Source of the DNA: Aquimixticola soesokkakensis
GTDB taxonomy: Bacteria; Pseudomonadota; Alphaproteobacteria; Rhodobacterales; Rhodobacteraceae
Assembly (NCBI RefSeq): GCF_900172375.1
Contig: NZ_FWFS01000007.1
Span: forward strand, 180,397 to 244,396
Length of the DNA stretch: 64,000 bases
Reading direction: 5' to 3'
In this document: one piece after another, positions 20,008 through 28,293 of the stretch
Position numbering within the stretch: position 1 is the first letter of the stretch
Layout of the letters: each line of letters begins with the position of its first letter
Program-made: the position numbers and the translations under genes
Notes under the pieces: generated by a model
Told to the model about the DNA's origin: nothing
The model's database searches: none
The model's input: only the letters and a program-made list of their open reading frames with translations

Positions 20008-20295
20008 ATGACCACAGAAACCACCGAGACACGCGTCAAACGCTTGAAAATCCGGGCGTGGCGTCGCGGGATCAAGGAAATGGATCTGGTGATCGGCGGC
20101 TACGCGGATGCGCATCTGGCAACGATGAGCCCGGCGGAACTGGATGAGTTCGAGACGGCGATGAACGAGCATGATCAGGATTTGCTGTCGTGGATGACTG
20201 GACAATCCGAGATGCCCGCAGAGCTGGCCCCCATGCTGACAAAGCTCAAGAATTTTGCCGTGACAACCACCAGCGGCACGCCGCGCGGAGCTTAG
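20008..20295 (+). CDS. sdhE: FAD assembly factor SdhE (DUF339)
   Basis: This 95-residue protein is the small helical factor that promotes covalent flavinylation of succinate dehydrogenase SdhA. The defining RGxxE motif is present as RRGIKEMDLVIGGYAD, followed by the conserved EFETAMNEHDQDLLSWMTG segment (usually 'LL.. D.DL..W..G'). The AGGAGG ribosome site lies just before the ATG. The gene is divergent from the aminotransferase and is not beside sdh genes, as is common in Rhodobacteraceae. Confidence 0.93.
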   Translation: MTTETTETRVKRLKIRAWRRGIKEMDLVIGGYADAHLATMSPAELDEFETAMNEHDQDLLSWMTGQSEMPAELAPMLTKLKNFAVTTTSGTPRGA

Positions 20296-20398
20296 AAATC
20301 AGGAAAAAATGAAAAAATTCTAATACTTGGTTTGGTTTAACTGAATTTTGGGAAATTGCGGCGAATATATGATCTGAGCAGTCATGCCGGAGAAATAT
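20296..20398. promoter_or_regulatory. AT-rich leader before the MarR-type regulator
   Basis: This ~100-bp gap is markedly richer in A and T than its surroundings (runs such as GAAAAAATTC and TTTGGTTTAACTGAATTTTG). It ends in the ribosome site CGGAGA before the ATG at 20399. It probably holds the regulator's promoter and perhaps an autoregulatory site. I could not identify confident -35/-10 elements or a palindrome. Confidence 0.35.
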
Positions 20399-20896
20399 AT
20401 GAGTATGCATTCACCAATTCCAAAGCCTGCCGACGCAAGCTTCATGAACCAATATCTTGATGCGCTGTCCCTTGTGGAACGGCTGCATCGTCTGCTTCTT
20501 GACGTGATCAAGGATGAATTCGAACGCGTGGGCGTTCTGGAGATCAACGCGGTGCAAGCCCTGTTGTTGTTCAACATCGGCGAGAACGAAGTGACGGCGG
20601 GCGAATTGAAAACCCGTGGTTACTATCAAGGCTCGAACGTCAGCTATAACCTCAAGAAGCTGGTTGATATGGGGTATATGCACCATCAACGCTGCGAAAT
20701 CGACCGGCGTTCGGTGCGCGTCAAACTGACCGAAAAGGGCTGCCATGTCCGCGATACGGTGGCCGATCTGTTCGAGCGCCACGCAGAGGGCCTTGAGGGA
20801 CGCGGGGTTCTGTCACAAGACGGTATCGACAGCATCAACACCTCGCTGCGCCGTGTCGAGCGGTATTGGACGGACCAGATCCGTTACATTTACTAA
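20399..20896 (+). CDS. MarR-family winged-helix regulator (LdtR-like)
   Basis: This 165-residue protein has a MarR-type fold: an N-terminal dimer helix (MNQYLDALSLVERLHRLLLDVI), a winged helix-turn-helix with GELKTRGYYQGSNVSYNLKKLVDMGYM as the recognition region, a wing with DRRSVRVKLTEKG, and a C-terminal dimer helix. The GYYxGxNVSYNxKKLVxxGY stretch matches the alphaproteobacterial LdtR group, studied in Liberibacter and Rhizobiales as a regulator of L,D-transpeptidase and stress genes. No such target is adjacent. The ATG at 20399 was chosen over 20384 for the CGGAGA site. Target genes here are unknown. Confidence 0.85.
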   Translation: MSMHSPIPKPADASFMNQYLDALSLVERLHRLLLDVIKDEFERVGVLEINAVQALLLFNIGENEVTAGELKTRGYYQGSNVSYNLKKLVDMGYMHHQRCEIDRRSVRVKLTEKGCHVRDTVADLFERHAEGLEGRGVLSQDGIDSINTSLRRVERYWTDQIRYIY

Positions 20897-20931
20897 GCCA
20901 AACTGCGCGGACCTGCGTGTTGAACGCGAGG

Positions 20932-21060
20932 TCAGCCAAGATCGCGACGCCAGAACGGCCGTCGGATCACATAGACCGGAACCGCTGCGTTTTCGGCCCT
21001 GCCTGTTTCCTCAGGACGACGCCAAAACCTGCACGAATGTTTCCGCCCCCACCCTGACAT
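20932..21060 (-). CDS. Possible small basic protein (uncertain)
   Basis: This reading frame would encode a 42-residue Trp/Arg-rich peptide (starting MSGWGRKHSCRFWRRPEE, ending VIRRPFWRRDLG). The repeated FWRR element and coherent composition make it look less random than most antisense frames. It would follow the DUF1194 gene by 95 bp on the same strand. There is no clear ribosome site before the ATG, and I know no family. The rest of the 258-bp gap between 20897 and 21154 shows nothing recognisable. Confidence 0.2.
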   Translation of the reverse strand: MSGWGRKHSCRFWRRPEETGRAENAAVPVYVIRRPFWRRDLG

Positions 21061-21154
21061 TGGACTGTTGTAGCTGTTGCTGGTGATGACCTGCACCGGG
21101 CCTGCGCTGTGCGCCTGTGGCGTCACATCCTGGCAGGTGTTTGCACACTGTCGC

Positions 21155-22045
21155 TTATGTGTCGTCGTGTGCCTGTGGTCGGGCCTGTGGTTGGGCCTGT
21201 GGTCGTGTCGCGGACTGTGCCTGCTGTTTTGGGACAGCGCCTGTCGGGGCCCGACCCATGGGGACGGTTTGCAATTCGCGCAGCAGTTTGCGGGTCATCG
21301 CCGCGCGATAGGCGCGATATCCGGCTGCCGTTTCGACAAACGCGTCGAGACCCTGGATCACTTCGGCGTTGAAATAGGCGCTGAGGCTGCCCGCGGCTGT
21401 CTCCCCGACCGGCTCCCCAACAGGGTCCCCGACGAGCAGGCCGTTTATGGTGATGTTTTGAAGCGGGCGTTGCGCGCGGATATCGCGCGGGCGCGGTCCC
21501 GCATTCGATGCGCCATCGGCGGAGATGTCCAGAGTGAGTTGCCAACAGTCGCTGCGCTGCAAAAGGGCGCTGGCGCCAAATGCCATGGCCTCTCCAAGGG
21601 CGGTCGCGGGATCATGGGGCTGGCGGGGTGTCGCGCGCAGGGTCGCGGCGATATCGCCCAAGACCTGCGCGGAGGTCACATCGCGCCAGTCGCTCAACAC
21701 CCGTCGACTGCCGATCCCCGCCCACTCATAAATATAGAGAGCCACCGGCGCGTCCGGGTGCGCCGTAAAGGCGCGTATCACGTCCGGATCGCCCAAGGCT
21801 TGCGCCAACCCGTCCATCTGGTGGCGCCATTCGTCCGCATCGACCGAGCCCGAGACATCCAGCCCAAGCGCAAGGGCCTGGCGGCAGGCGGCCTGCGCGG
21901 GCAGCGCGCCGCCCGTCACAGCCCCCAACGCCAGCGCCCCCCAAACGAGTGCGCAGCGGGCCAGTTTGAAGCGCGCCAGTTTGAAGCGCGCCAGTGCGCA
22001 GCACGAGGCGCGCAGCGCTGAAGCAGGCCGCGCGCGCCCCGCCAT
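21155..22045 (-). CDS. DUF1194 (von Willebrand A-like) secreted protein
   Basis: This 296-residue protein has an N-terminal hydrophobic export signal (ALVWGALALGAVTGGALPAQA) and a VWA-like domain with the MIDAS motif DVSGSVD. DUF1194 proteins are common in Rhodobacterales and are of unknown function. The N-terminal region before the signal contains a 15-bp tandem duplication giving ARFKLARFKLAR, and the C-terminal tail is a Pro/Gln/Ala/Arg repeat (QAQPQARPQAH). The ATG at 22045 overlaps the gloA stop (TAATG), so it is translationally coupled to gloA; a start after the duplication would give a more typical signal peptide. Confidence 0.82.
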   Translation of the reverse strand: MAGRARPASALRASCCALARFKLARFKLARCALVWGALALGAVTGGALPAQAACRQALALGLDVSGSVDADEWRHQMDGLAQALGDPDVIRAFTAHPDAPVALYIYEWAGIGSRRVLSDWRDVTSAQVLGDIAATLRATPRQPHDPATALGEAMAFGASALLQRSDCWQLTLDISADGASNAGPRPRDIRAQRPLQNITINGLLVGDPVGEPVGETAAGSLSAYFNAEVIQGLDAFVETAAGYRAYRAAMTRKLLRELQTVPMGRAPTGAVPKQQAQSATRPQAQPQARPQAHDDT

Positions 22046-22473
22046 TACCAATGTCCGGTGTTTTCCATCGAGGCCCAAGGCTCTTGCGCGGGCAGGGCAT
22101 CACCAGCTTGCAGCAGCTCGATGGACACATTGTCGGGCGAACGCACAAAGGCCATATGCCCGTCGCGCGGCGGGCGGTTGATCACCACACCGGCTTTTTG
22201 CAGCGTCTCGCACATGTCGTAAATATTGTCGACCGCATAGGCGAGATGGCCGAAATGGCGGCTGTCATCGGGCAGTGCATCATCGCCATCCCAATTGTAG
22301 GTCAGCTCAACGGGGCATTCGTCCTGTCCCTCCGCGGCCATGAAAATAAGGCTGAAGCGGCCCTTTTCGTTGTCGATCCGACGGATTTCGCGCAGGCCGA
22401 GCAGGGCGAAAAACGCCATGGTTTTCTCGAGGTCAAGAACGCGCACCATCGTGTGCAAGTAGCGGGTGGTCAT
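22045..22473 (-). CDS. gloA: Lactoylglutathione lyase (glyoxalase I)
   Basis: This 142-residue VOC-superfamily enzyme isomerises the methylglyoxal-glutathione hemithioacetal to S-lactoylglutathione. It starts MTTRYLHTMVRVLDLEKTMAFF, with the metal-binding His in YLHTMVRV, and continues with ELTYNWDGDD (metal Glu), FGHLAYAVDNIYD (second His) and the C-terminal VSIELLQAGD (second Glu). The gene is about the usual length (130-145). The ATG at 22473 matches the family start; the open frame continues upstream without homology. It is followed directly by the DUF1194 gene (TAATG overlap), an unusual partnership. Confidence 0.92.
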   Translation of the reverse strand: MTTRYLHTMVRVLDLEKTMAFFALLGLREIRRIDNEKGRFSLIFMAAEGQDECPVELTYNWDGDDALPDDSRHFGHLAYAVDNIYDMCETLQKAGVVINRPPRDGHMAFVRSPDNVSIELLQAGDALPAQEPWASMENTGHW

Positions 22474-22534
22474 GGCAAACTCCTGTTGTGTCAGGCACAG
22501 CCTAGCGCGTTTATTGCCAAAAACCAGCGCAGCC

Positions 22535-23989
22535 TCAAAAGGCCGAGCGAAAGGACAGGCCAAGGCCGATTTCCGACGTGTCATAGCGCGACACATTGGA
22601 ATTGGTGTGCCGATACACAAGGCCAAGCTCGGGCGAGAAGCCATAGTAGCTTGTATCGCTGAAGGTGGCATTGATCTGGGCCGAGGTCGTCATATCGCTC
22701 CGCCCGCCTTCAATTTCGCCAAAGGGAAACTGCGCATAATGCGGCGTCTCGCGCCGGTAGGCCGCGACCCCAAAGCGCAGGTGCAGCGGGCCGATGTTTT
22801 CGGCCAGATCGAAACTGACGCTCCCACCGGCGAGAAAGCTTTGCTGAGCCCGCGCCGCGCTGCGGACCTGTTCGACATTGGCGGTGACGGTGAGCGTGCC
22901 GCCGGGCTGTTTGACGGCAACAAAGGGCGAGGCGCGCAGGACAAACCGCGCAGGCGTGTCCGCACGCTGCGCGGTTTCGCGGCTGAGGGAGGCGGCAAGG
23001 CCCTGCGTTGCGGTCCCGACACGCGTTTGCACTTGGCCCCCGACGGTCAGCGCCGTTTTGTAGGGGCGATGTCCAAAGTTTTGTGTGGAGGCATCCGTGT
23101 ACAGCGATATCTGGTAGGGCTGGGCGCCCAGAGCGAGCAGATGCACGAGGTCGAAACGCAGCCCCAAAAGGCTGGTGTCGAAATCCGATCCTTTGGCCAT
23201 CGGCGCCAGAGCGCGCGCGGATTTCGAAAGGCGATTGAGCCGTGTTGCGCCGTGGACCCCCAAACTCAGGCGGGTGCGCTCCCTGCGCGCGATCTGAAAC
23301 CCAAGCGCTGCGTCAATACTTGCGGTGGTTCCCGACAGGGCTTGGCCCGTGTTGGAAATTTCCCACCCAAGGTCGGGATACCCGTCTATCGTCAAAGCGG
23401 GCGATTGTGCGCCGTTGTTGATGTTTGAATTGGGCGCGATCCCGAACGAAATATGGCGCGTGATCGGGTCGCGCGCGTCGATAATGCGAAAATCTGCAAG
23501 GTCGCGGGCTTTTTCAAAGGGGGTCGCGCTGTTTTGAAAGGCCCGCCGCAGCCAGATTTTCGAGGAAAAGTTGCGATCCAGCTTGGCGGCGGCGCGTCCG
23601 GCAAGGCGGGCCGAGTTGCGGCGCTCACCGTCGGTGCTGGCAAGGGCATAGGCCCGTTTTGCGCCAATCAGCGCGGTGTCCCATGTGCCAAGCTCGCCCG
23701 CTGCACGCGCTTGCAAAAACCGCGCCAGAAAGGACTCGCCGATATTGTCGAGATAGGCATTTGCAAGGAAGAGCGCGGTGCGGGCATCCCCGTTTGCCAA
23801 GCTCTCGCCGCCCAGCTGCAGCGTGGCGACAGGGCTCAGGCGCAGGGGTTCTGTCGCTTGGGCGGGCAGGGCACCAAGGCCGAGCGTGGCGCATAAAACA
23901 AGGCTGCGGATCGGGCGTGCAAGCCGGCAGGAGCGGTGTCGATCACTCCTGTTGAACAGCAATGAAGCCCCCGGTCTCGTTGAAGTCAA
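22535..23989 (-). CDS. Slam-like surface lipoprotein assembly modifier (TPR plus barrel, DUF560)
   Basis: This 484-residue protein has a signal sequence (SLVLCATLGLGALPAQA), a tetratricopeptide-like helical region (about residues 55-160, with LANGDARTALFLANAYL and ARAAGELGTWDTAL), and a beta-barrel C-terminal half that begins near HISFGIAPNSNINNG and ends LGLSFRSAF with terminal Phe. The order TPR then DUF560 barrel, and the APxSNxNNG element, fit the Slam family, which moves lipoproteins to the outer surface in Neisseria. The coding start at 23989 overlaps the lipoprotein gene by 47 bp, and the true start may be further inside. The gene lies immediately downstream of its probable cargo. Confidence 0.75.
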   Translation of the reverse strand: MTSTRPGASLLFNRSDRHRSCRLARPIRSLVLCATLGLGALPAQATEPLRLSPVATLQLGGESLANGDARTALFLANAYLDNIGESFLARFLQARAAGELGTWDTALIGAKRAYALASTDGERRNSARLAGRAAAKLDRNFSSKIWLRRAFQNSATPFEKARDLADFRIIDARDPITRHISFGIAPNSNINNGAQSPALTIDGYPDLGWEISNTGQALSGTTASIDAALGFQIARRERTRLSLGVHGATRLNRLSKSARALAPMAKGSDFDTSLLGLRFDLVHLLALGAQPYQISLYTDASTQNFGHRPYKTALTVGGQVQTRVGTATQGLAASLSRETAQRADTPARFVLRASPFVAVKQPGGTLTVTANVEQVRSAARAQQSFLAGGSVSFDLAENIGPLHLRFGVAAYRRETPHYAQFPFGEIEGGRSDMTTSAQINATFSDTSYYGFSPELGLVYRHTNSNVSRYDTSEIGLGLSFRSAF

Positions 23990-24947
23990 AGCCGCTCAGG
24001 TCCTGCCCGTTGCTGGTCCCGCTGATCACAGTGCCGTTCAGCGTGATGATCCCGACAAGTTCCGCGCCGCCGAGGGAGGGATCCCCCGAAAGCAGGGCGT
24101 ACCAGTTGCCATCGTTTCCGGCGACATCGGTTGTGGTGTCTTCCAAGCTTATGGTCGATGTCATTTCACCCGCAGCCGTAATCCCCGACCCTTGCAAAAA
24201 CAGGTCATCCATCGTCGCAATGGTGTTGCCGTTCTGATCGTAGAGGTAACGGTCAGTCACCACGCCTTCGACTGCGTCGCTTGCGATAAAATCCGTGAAA
24301 TCGGCGGTAAAGGACACGTTTCCTTCGGTGAAATGCAGCGGCACGTTATTGGTTGAATCGTCATCATTGGAGGTGTCGAACACCATGATGCCCGCGTAGC
24401 CCCCGTTGAACGTGGCCTGACCACTGGTCGGGATCGTGATGCCGGCGTCGCGCTGGTATGTGTAACCGCTATATCCGTAGTCTTCATAGGCCCCCGTGCC
24501 CACGATGGCAAAGCGCGTGCCGGTATCGCCCGTGCCATAGATCGCATGATACGCGCGGCGTTCCTCGATATTGGCGTTTTCAAAAACGCCGTAGCCGCCG
24601 GCCGTTGTCCCGGCGCCCCCGGTCGCTCCGGTGTCATAGTCGGCGGAGCGCTGGTAATTCCCGTCGCCATCGAAGGGCAGGTTTTCGATCGTCAGGACCC
24701 GGGTGCTCGCGTCGTAACTTACCACATCGGCTTCCCCGTCAACCGCGGTGCGAATAATCGCGCTGTTTTTCGAGGGGGAGGCGGTTCCCGCCGGCAAATC
24801 ATCTCCCGTGATTCCGCTGGGGTCTTCTGTGGTGTCGCCGGTCGCGCTGTCATCCACAGCGGTCTCATCGTAGAAAATCGGGTTGGTTGAGGAATCGCAC
24901 GCGCCGAGAAAAAGAGCAGCGAGCAGAAGGTATTTTGTATTCGACAT
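23943..24947 (-). CDS. Surface lipoprotein with C-terminal beta-barrel, probable Slam cargo
   Basis: This 334-residue protein has a lipoprotein signal with lipobox LGAC (Cys17) and then a Ser/Thr/Asp-rich linker of about 50 residues. The C-terminal domain is made of short glycine-turn beta segments (GGYAGIMVFD, NVSFTADFTDFI, GGAELVGIITLNGTVISG) and ends GFDFNETGGFIAVQQE, resembling the TbpB-type lipoprotein barrel. I do not recognise a ligand-binding loop. It sits upstream of, and overlaps, the Slam-like gene, and is divergent from thyA across a 222-bp gap. Surface display of a hemophore- or adhesin-like protein is the likely role (inference). Confidence 0.72.
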   Translation of the reverse strand: MSNTKYLLLAALFLGACDSSTNPIFYDETAVDDSATGDTTEDPSGITGDDLPAGTASPSKNSAIIRTAVDGEADVVSYDASTRVLTIENLPFDGDGNYQRSADYDTGATGGAGTTAGGYGVFENANIEERRAYHAIYGTGDTGTRFAIVGTGAYEDYGYSGYTYQRDAGITIPTSGQATFNGGYAGIMVFDTSNDDDSTNNVPLHFTEGNVSFTADFTDFIASDAVEGVVTDRYLYDQNGNTIATMDDLFLQGSGITAAGEMTSTISLEDTTTDVAGNDGNWYALLSGDPSLGGAELVGIITLNGTVISGTSNGQDLSGFDFNETGGFIAVQQE

Positions 24948-25169
24948 AGGGGCACCCGATAATTCTTTCGCATACCCTACAACGGCAGCGTAGCGGCACA
25001 ACCAGAGGCGCAAAGGGCCTTGGTCTTTCACAGTGCTGTGTGGCAGAAGAGTGACGTGGCGCGGGCATCGCGCGCCTCGTTCAAGGCCTTCAACGGGGGC
25101 TTTGGGGCTTGCAGGTCTGAAGCGAATTGGGCCAAGCAGGCGCGAGACTGGAGCGCGAAAGGAGATCAC

Positions 25170-26000
25170 ATGCAGCAATATTTGGACGCTTTGCGCACCG
25201 TGCGCGATCATGGGATTGTTTCGACAGACCGCACGGGCACCGGCACGATTTCCTATTTCGGCCTGCAACAGCGGTATCGCCTGTCCGACGGCTTTCCGCT
25301 GGTTACGACGAAAAAGCTGCACCTGCGCTCCATCATCCATGAACTTTTGTGGTTTCTGTCGGGTGATACCAACATCAAATACCTCAAGGACAACGGGGTG
25401 CGCATCTGGGACGAATGGGCGGATGAGAACGGCGATCTGGGGCCGGTCTATGGCCATCAGTGGCGCCATTTTCCCAAGGTGCTTGAGGTGGTCGGAGATG
25501 ACACAGGCACCCGCGCCTTGATGGGCGAGGTCGATCAGATCAAGGATTTGCTGACCACGATCCGCACCAAACCCGACAGCCGGCGCATGATCGTCTCGGC
25601 GTGGAATCCGGGAGAAGTGGATCAAATGGCGCTGCCGCCCTGTCATACCCTGTGGCAGGTGCGCGTGCTCGGCGGCAAGCTGCATTTGCAGCTCTACCAG
25701 CGCTCGGCGGACATGTTTCTGGGGGTGCCCTTCAACATTGCCTCCTACGCCTTGCTGCTGGAAATGCTGGCGCATGTGACCGGCTATGAGGCGGGGGATT
25801 TCGTGCATTCGATGGGCGATGCGCATATTTACAGCAACCATGTCGAACAGGTCGAAACCCAATTGGCGCGCGACAGCCGCCCGTTGCCCAGGTTGAAAAT
25901 CAAGCGCAAGGTCGAGAGCCTGTTTGATTTCCGCTACGAGGATTTCGAGTTCGAGGGCTATGATCCGCACCCTGCCATCAAAGCGCCCGTCGCGGTCTGA
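25170..26000 (+). CDS. thyA: Thymidylate synthase
   Basis: This 276-residue enzyme methylates dUMP to dTMP using methylene-tetrahydrofolate. The catalytic Cys158 lies in [13 protein letters not shown]. Other landmarks are [39 protein letters not shown], the phosphate-binding [20 protein letters not shown], and [14 protein letters not shown]. The start [15 protein letters not shown] is preceded by AAAGGAG, so the longer open frame (50 codons upstream) is rejected. folA follows after 10 bp, the classic folate pair. Confidence 0.98.
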   Translation: MQQYLDALRTVRDHGIVSTDRTGTGTISYFGLQQRYRLSDGFPLVTTKKLHLRSIIHELLWFLSGDTNIKYLKDNGVRIWDEWADENGDLGPVYGHQWRHFPKVLEVVGDDTGTRALMGEVDQIKDLLTTIRTKPDSRRMIVSAWNPGEVDQMALPPCHTLWQVRVLGGKLHLQLYQRSADMFLGVPFNIASYALLLEMLAHVTGYEAGDFVHSMGDAHIYSNHVEQVETQLARDSRPLPRLKIKRKVESLFDFRYEDFEFEGYDPHPAIKAPVAV

Positions 26001-26010
26001 GGAGAGCGAT

Positions 26011-26505
26011 ATGATTTCTTTGATTGTCGCGCGCGCGCGCGGTGGGGCCATCGGGCGGGGCGGGGATATTCCATGGGATATTCCCGAAGACCTCAAGGCA
26101 TTTTGGCGTGAAACCATGGGGGGCGCGGTGATCATGGGACGCAGAACTTGGGAAAGCCTGCCCGTCAAGCCCTTGAAAAGCCGGTTTAATATCGTTGTCT
26201 CGCGCAGTGAGGTCGTCGGGGCCGGGGCCAGTTGCACCAGCCTTGAGGCGGCGCTGTGTGTCGCGCGCGACGCAGGCTATCACCGGATTTACGGCATGGG
26301 GGGGCAGGCGATTTACGCCGCGCTTTTGCCGCAGGCGGATCGCTTGCTGGTCTCGGAAGTGGACCTTGAGGTGCCCGATGCGGATACGTTTTTCCCCGAT
26401 TTTGACGCGGAGGCGTGGCGCGAGGTCGGGCGGCAGGTTCTGCGCGCGGGCGGCGCACAGGACGCAGGGCCGCCCTGCGTGATGCGCGAGCTGCTGCGCG
26501 CCTGA
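26011..26505 (+). CDS. folA: Dihydrofolate reductase
   Basis: This 164-residue enzyme regenerates tetrahydrofolate oxidised by thymidylate synthase. Landmarks are IVARARGGAIGRGGDIPWDIPEDLKAFW, with the conserved Trp and the Asp/Glu substrate acid in EDLKAF, then VIMGRRTWESLPVKPLKSRFNIVVSR (NADPH binding), and the IYGMGGQAIYAALLPQADRLLV motif. The ATG has AGGAGA upstream and lies 10 bp after the thyA stop. The C-terminal part is normal in length (about 160 residues). Confidence 0.97.
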   Translation: MISLIVARARGGAIGRGGDIPWDIPEDLKAFWRETMGGAVIMGRRTWESLPVKPLKSRFNIVVSRSEVVGAGASCTSLEAALCVARDAGYHRIYGMGGQAIYAALLPQADRLLVSEVDLEVPDADTFFPDFDAEAWREVGRQVLRAGGAQDAGPPCVMRELLRA

Positions 26506-26644
26506 GGTATTTTGTCGGGTGCAGAAACAACAGCTCCAGATTGTTTCGCACCGCTTGAGCCTGCACGGCTTTACCTCCACGGGGCGCTATGGTTAACCTG
26601 TGGATAACCCGTGCGCGCAACAAGTTACCGGAGGTTGCTTTCAG

Positions 26645-26986
26645 ATGACGTCTATTTTCAAACCCGTGTTGGTCATGGCCTGTGTCGCAACGCTGGGCGC
26701 GCCCGCTTTCGCCCAGGATATGACGCAGCCCTACGACCCTTCGGTCAAAACCTTCGCCTATGAGGCGGGTGTCGAGAATTTTTGCCCGGCCGGTTTGCAG
26801 CCGGTGCGCAGCTTTGGCAGTGTGGCCTGCGGCACGCCCAACGCCTTTGGGTATGTGGATCGCAGCGGGTCCGCCGCGGTGGCTGTCGCGCCTGTCGTGA
26901 TGCCCGCCACGCAAAGCTACAGCTTTGCGCCCAGCCCCACCGTGATCGAGATGGGCAGCGTCCCCGCCGCAATGGACGGAATGTAA
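26645..26986 (+). CDS. Small secreted protein, unknown
   Basis: This 113-residue protein has a signal peptide (MTSIFKPVLVMACVATLGAPAFA) followed by QDMTQPYDPSVKTFAYEAG, a Cys pair (ENFCPAGLQPVRSFGSVACG) that could form a disulphide, and a low-complexity Ala/Val/Pro/Ser-rich C-terminal tail. I know no family. The start was chosen at the signal peptide; an in-frame ATG 15 codons upstream lacks this character. It is 139 bp downstream of folA. Confidence 0.6.
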   Translation: MTSIFKPVLVMACVATLGAPAFAQDMTQPYDPSVKTFAYEAGVENFCPAGLQPVRSFGSVACGTPNAFGYVDRSGSAAVAVAPVVMPATQSYSFAPSPTVIEMGSVPAAMDGM

Positions 26987-27058
26987 GCGGTTATTTTTGA
27001 ACCGTTTCCCGTCGGGCTGCGTATCCTCTGACGTAACAGTCATCGGCGGAGGCCCAAC

Positions 27059-27469
27059 GTGCAGTACATCATTCTTTATTTTTCCACGGCGCTGATTTTT
27101 TTGGGCTGTGACGCGGTGATGCTCAAACATGTGATGCGCCCGCTCTTCGTGCGCTCCTTGGGGGATCAGCTTGCCGAGGATTTTCGCCTCGGCCCGGCCG
27201 CCGTCTTTTACCTGTTCTACATCGCGGGAATTTTGATCCTCGCCTCTCTTCCGGCTCTGCGCGAGGGCAGTGCCTGGCCTGCGCTGTGGAAGGGGGCGCT
27301 GATCGGGGCGATGGCCTATGGCACCTATGAATTCACCAGCTATGCGGTGATGGCACGCTGGTCGCCGCACATGGTCTACGTCGATGTGGCTTGGGGCATT
27401 TTTGTCACCGGCCTGTCGGCTTGGGGCGGTGTGATGATCACCCGCGCTCTGTTGGGGCTGTTCAACTAG
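27059..27469 (+). CDS. DUF2177 family membrane protein
   Basis: This 136-residue integral membrane protein has four helices: IILYFSTALIFLGCDAVML, AVFYLFYIAGILILASLPAL, ALIGAMAYGTYEFTSYAVM and VAWGIFVTGLSAWGGVMIT. The YGTYEFTSYAVMARWSP.MVYVDVAWG element is diagnostic of DUF2177, a conserved proteobacterial family without an assigned function. The start is GTG with GGAGG upstream. Its 3' end overlaps the convergent SGNH hydrolase gene by 8 bp. Confidence 0.88.
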   Translation: MQYIILYFSTALIFLGCDAVMLKHVMRPLFVRSLGDQLAEDFRLGPAAVFYLFYIAGILILASLPALREGSAWPALWKGALIGAMAYGTYEFTSYAVMARWSPHMVYVDVAWGIFVTGLSAWGGVMITRALLGLFN

Positions 27470-28109
27470 GCTGTTCGATCTCGTCCAGAATATGGGCGGC
27501 GACGGCTTTGCCCAGCGTGGCATGGGCGGCACCGTCGAAATGGACACCGTCGATATCGCTGACCGTGATATGCATTCCCGCATCGAGAAAAGGGATGTCG
27601 TATTGTTCGGCCAAGCTCGCATAAAGCCGCGCCAGAAGGCGTGATTTTTCCCCCGCCCCCGAAAATTCGGGATTATCCGTGACGGCAGGCGGGCAGATCA
27701 GGAAGCACTCGAATCCGCCGTGACGGTTCTGCATTTCCTCCGAGAGGCAGACTTCGATCAGAAAGGCCATGCGCGCGGCGATGTCTTGGGCAGGCGAATC
27801 AAATTGCGTTTTGAAGTCGTTGGTCCCGAGCATCAGCGTCACCGCATCAATCGGTCCGCAGCTTTCAAGAGCGATGAACAGCCCGATTCGCCCGTCCATA
27901 TGGGGGCCCATCAACGGATCGGGCAGTCCGGTCGTGCGTCCGGGCAGGCCCTGCTCGACAAGGTCCCAAGCAACGCCTGCTTGTCCCAACGCCTGTGCGC
28001 AGACCTGTGGCCAGCGCGCGCCTTCGGGCAGGCGCTGGCCCTCGGCGTAGACATCGGCGGGGGGCGTGCCAAAGGTGTTGCTATCGCCAAAGGTAAGCAG
28101 ACGGGGCAT
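27462..28109 (-). CDS. SGNH/GDSL-family hydrolase (arylesterase-like)
   Basis: This 215-residue cytoplasmic esterase-type protein has block I FGDSNTFG (residues 6-13, catalytic Ser8 within GDSN), block II/III elements GLPGRTTGLPDP and GTNDFK, and block V DGVHFDGAAHATLG with the Asp-His of the triad. It lacks a signal peptide, unlike TesA. Related proteins act as arylesterases or acetylxylan esterases; the substrate is unknown. The ATG at 28109 has AAAGG upstream. Its stop lies inside the 3' end of the DUF2177 gene. Confidence 0.88.
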   Translation of the reverse strand: MPRLLTFGDSNTFGTPPADVYAEGQRLPEGARWPQVCAQALGQAGVAWDLVEQGLPGRTTGLPDPLMGPHMDGRIGLFIALESCGPIDAVTLMLGTNDFKTQFDSPAQDIAARMAFLIEVCLSEEMQNRHGGFECFLICPPAVTDNPEFSGAGEKSRLLARLYASLAEQYDIPFLDAGMHITVSDIDGVHFDGAAHATLGKAVAAHILDEIEQPS

Positions 28110-28156
28110 GTGGGGGCCTTTCCTGACCGGCGCGCAGCATCGCAGCGCAGCATAAA

Positions 28157-28184
28157 ACACCCCGCAACTTGTGCTGCGGGGTGT
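28157..28184 (-). terminator. Rho-independent terminator downstream of the cold-shock gene
   Basis: On the minus strand a 10-bp stem (ACACCCCGCA pairing with TGCGGGGTGT) with an 8-base loop is followed by TTTTA. It lies 110 bp downstream of the cold-shock gene stop and just upstream of the SGNH gene's start, so it would insulate the latter from cspA read-through. Confidence 0.65.
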
Positions 28185-28293
28185 GAAATCGTCAAGCCCT
28201 TGTGGTGTCAGAGGGGTATCTTTGCGCCGCGCTTGAGGAAGACGGCGGTCTGACGGTCTCGGGAACGGGCTTCCTGATCAGCCGCAGGGCGGA

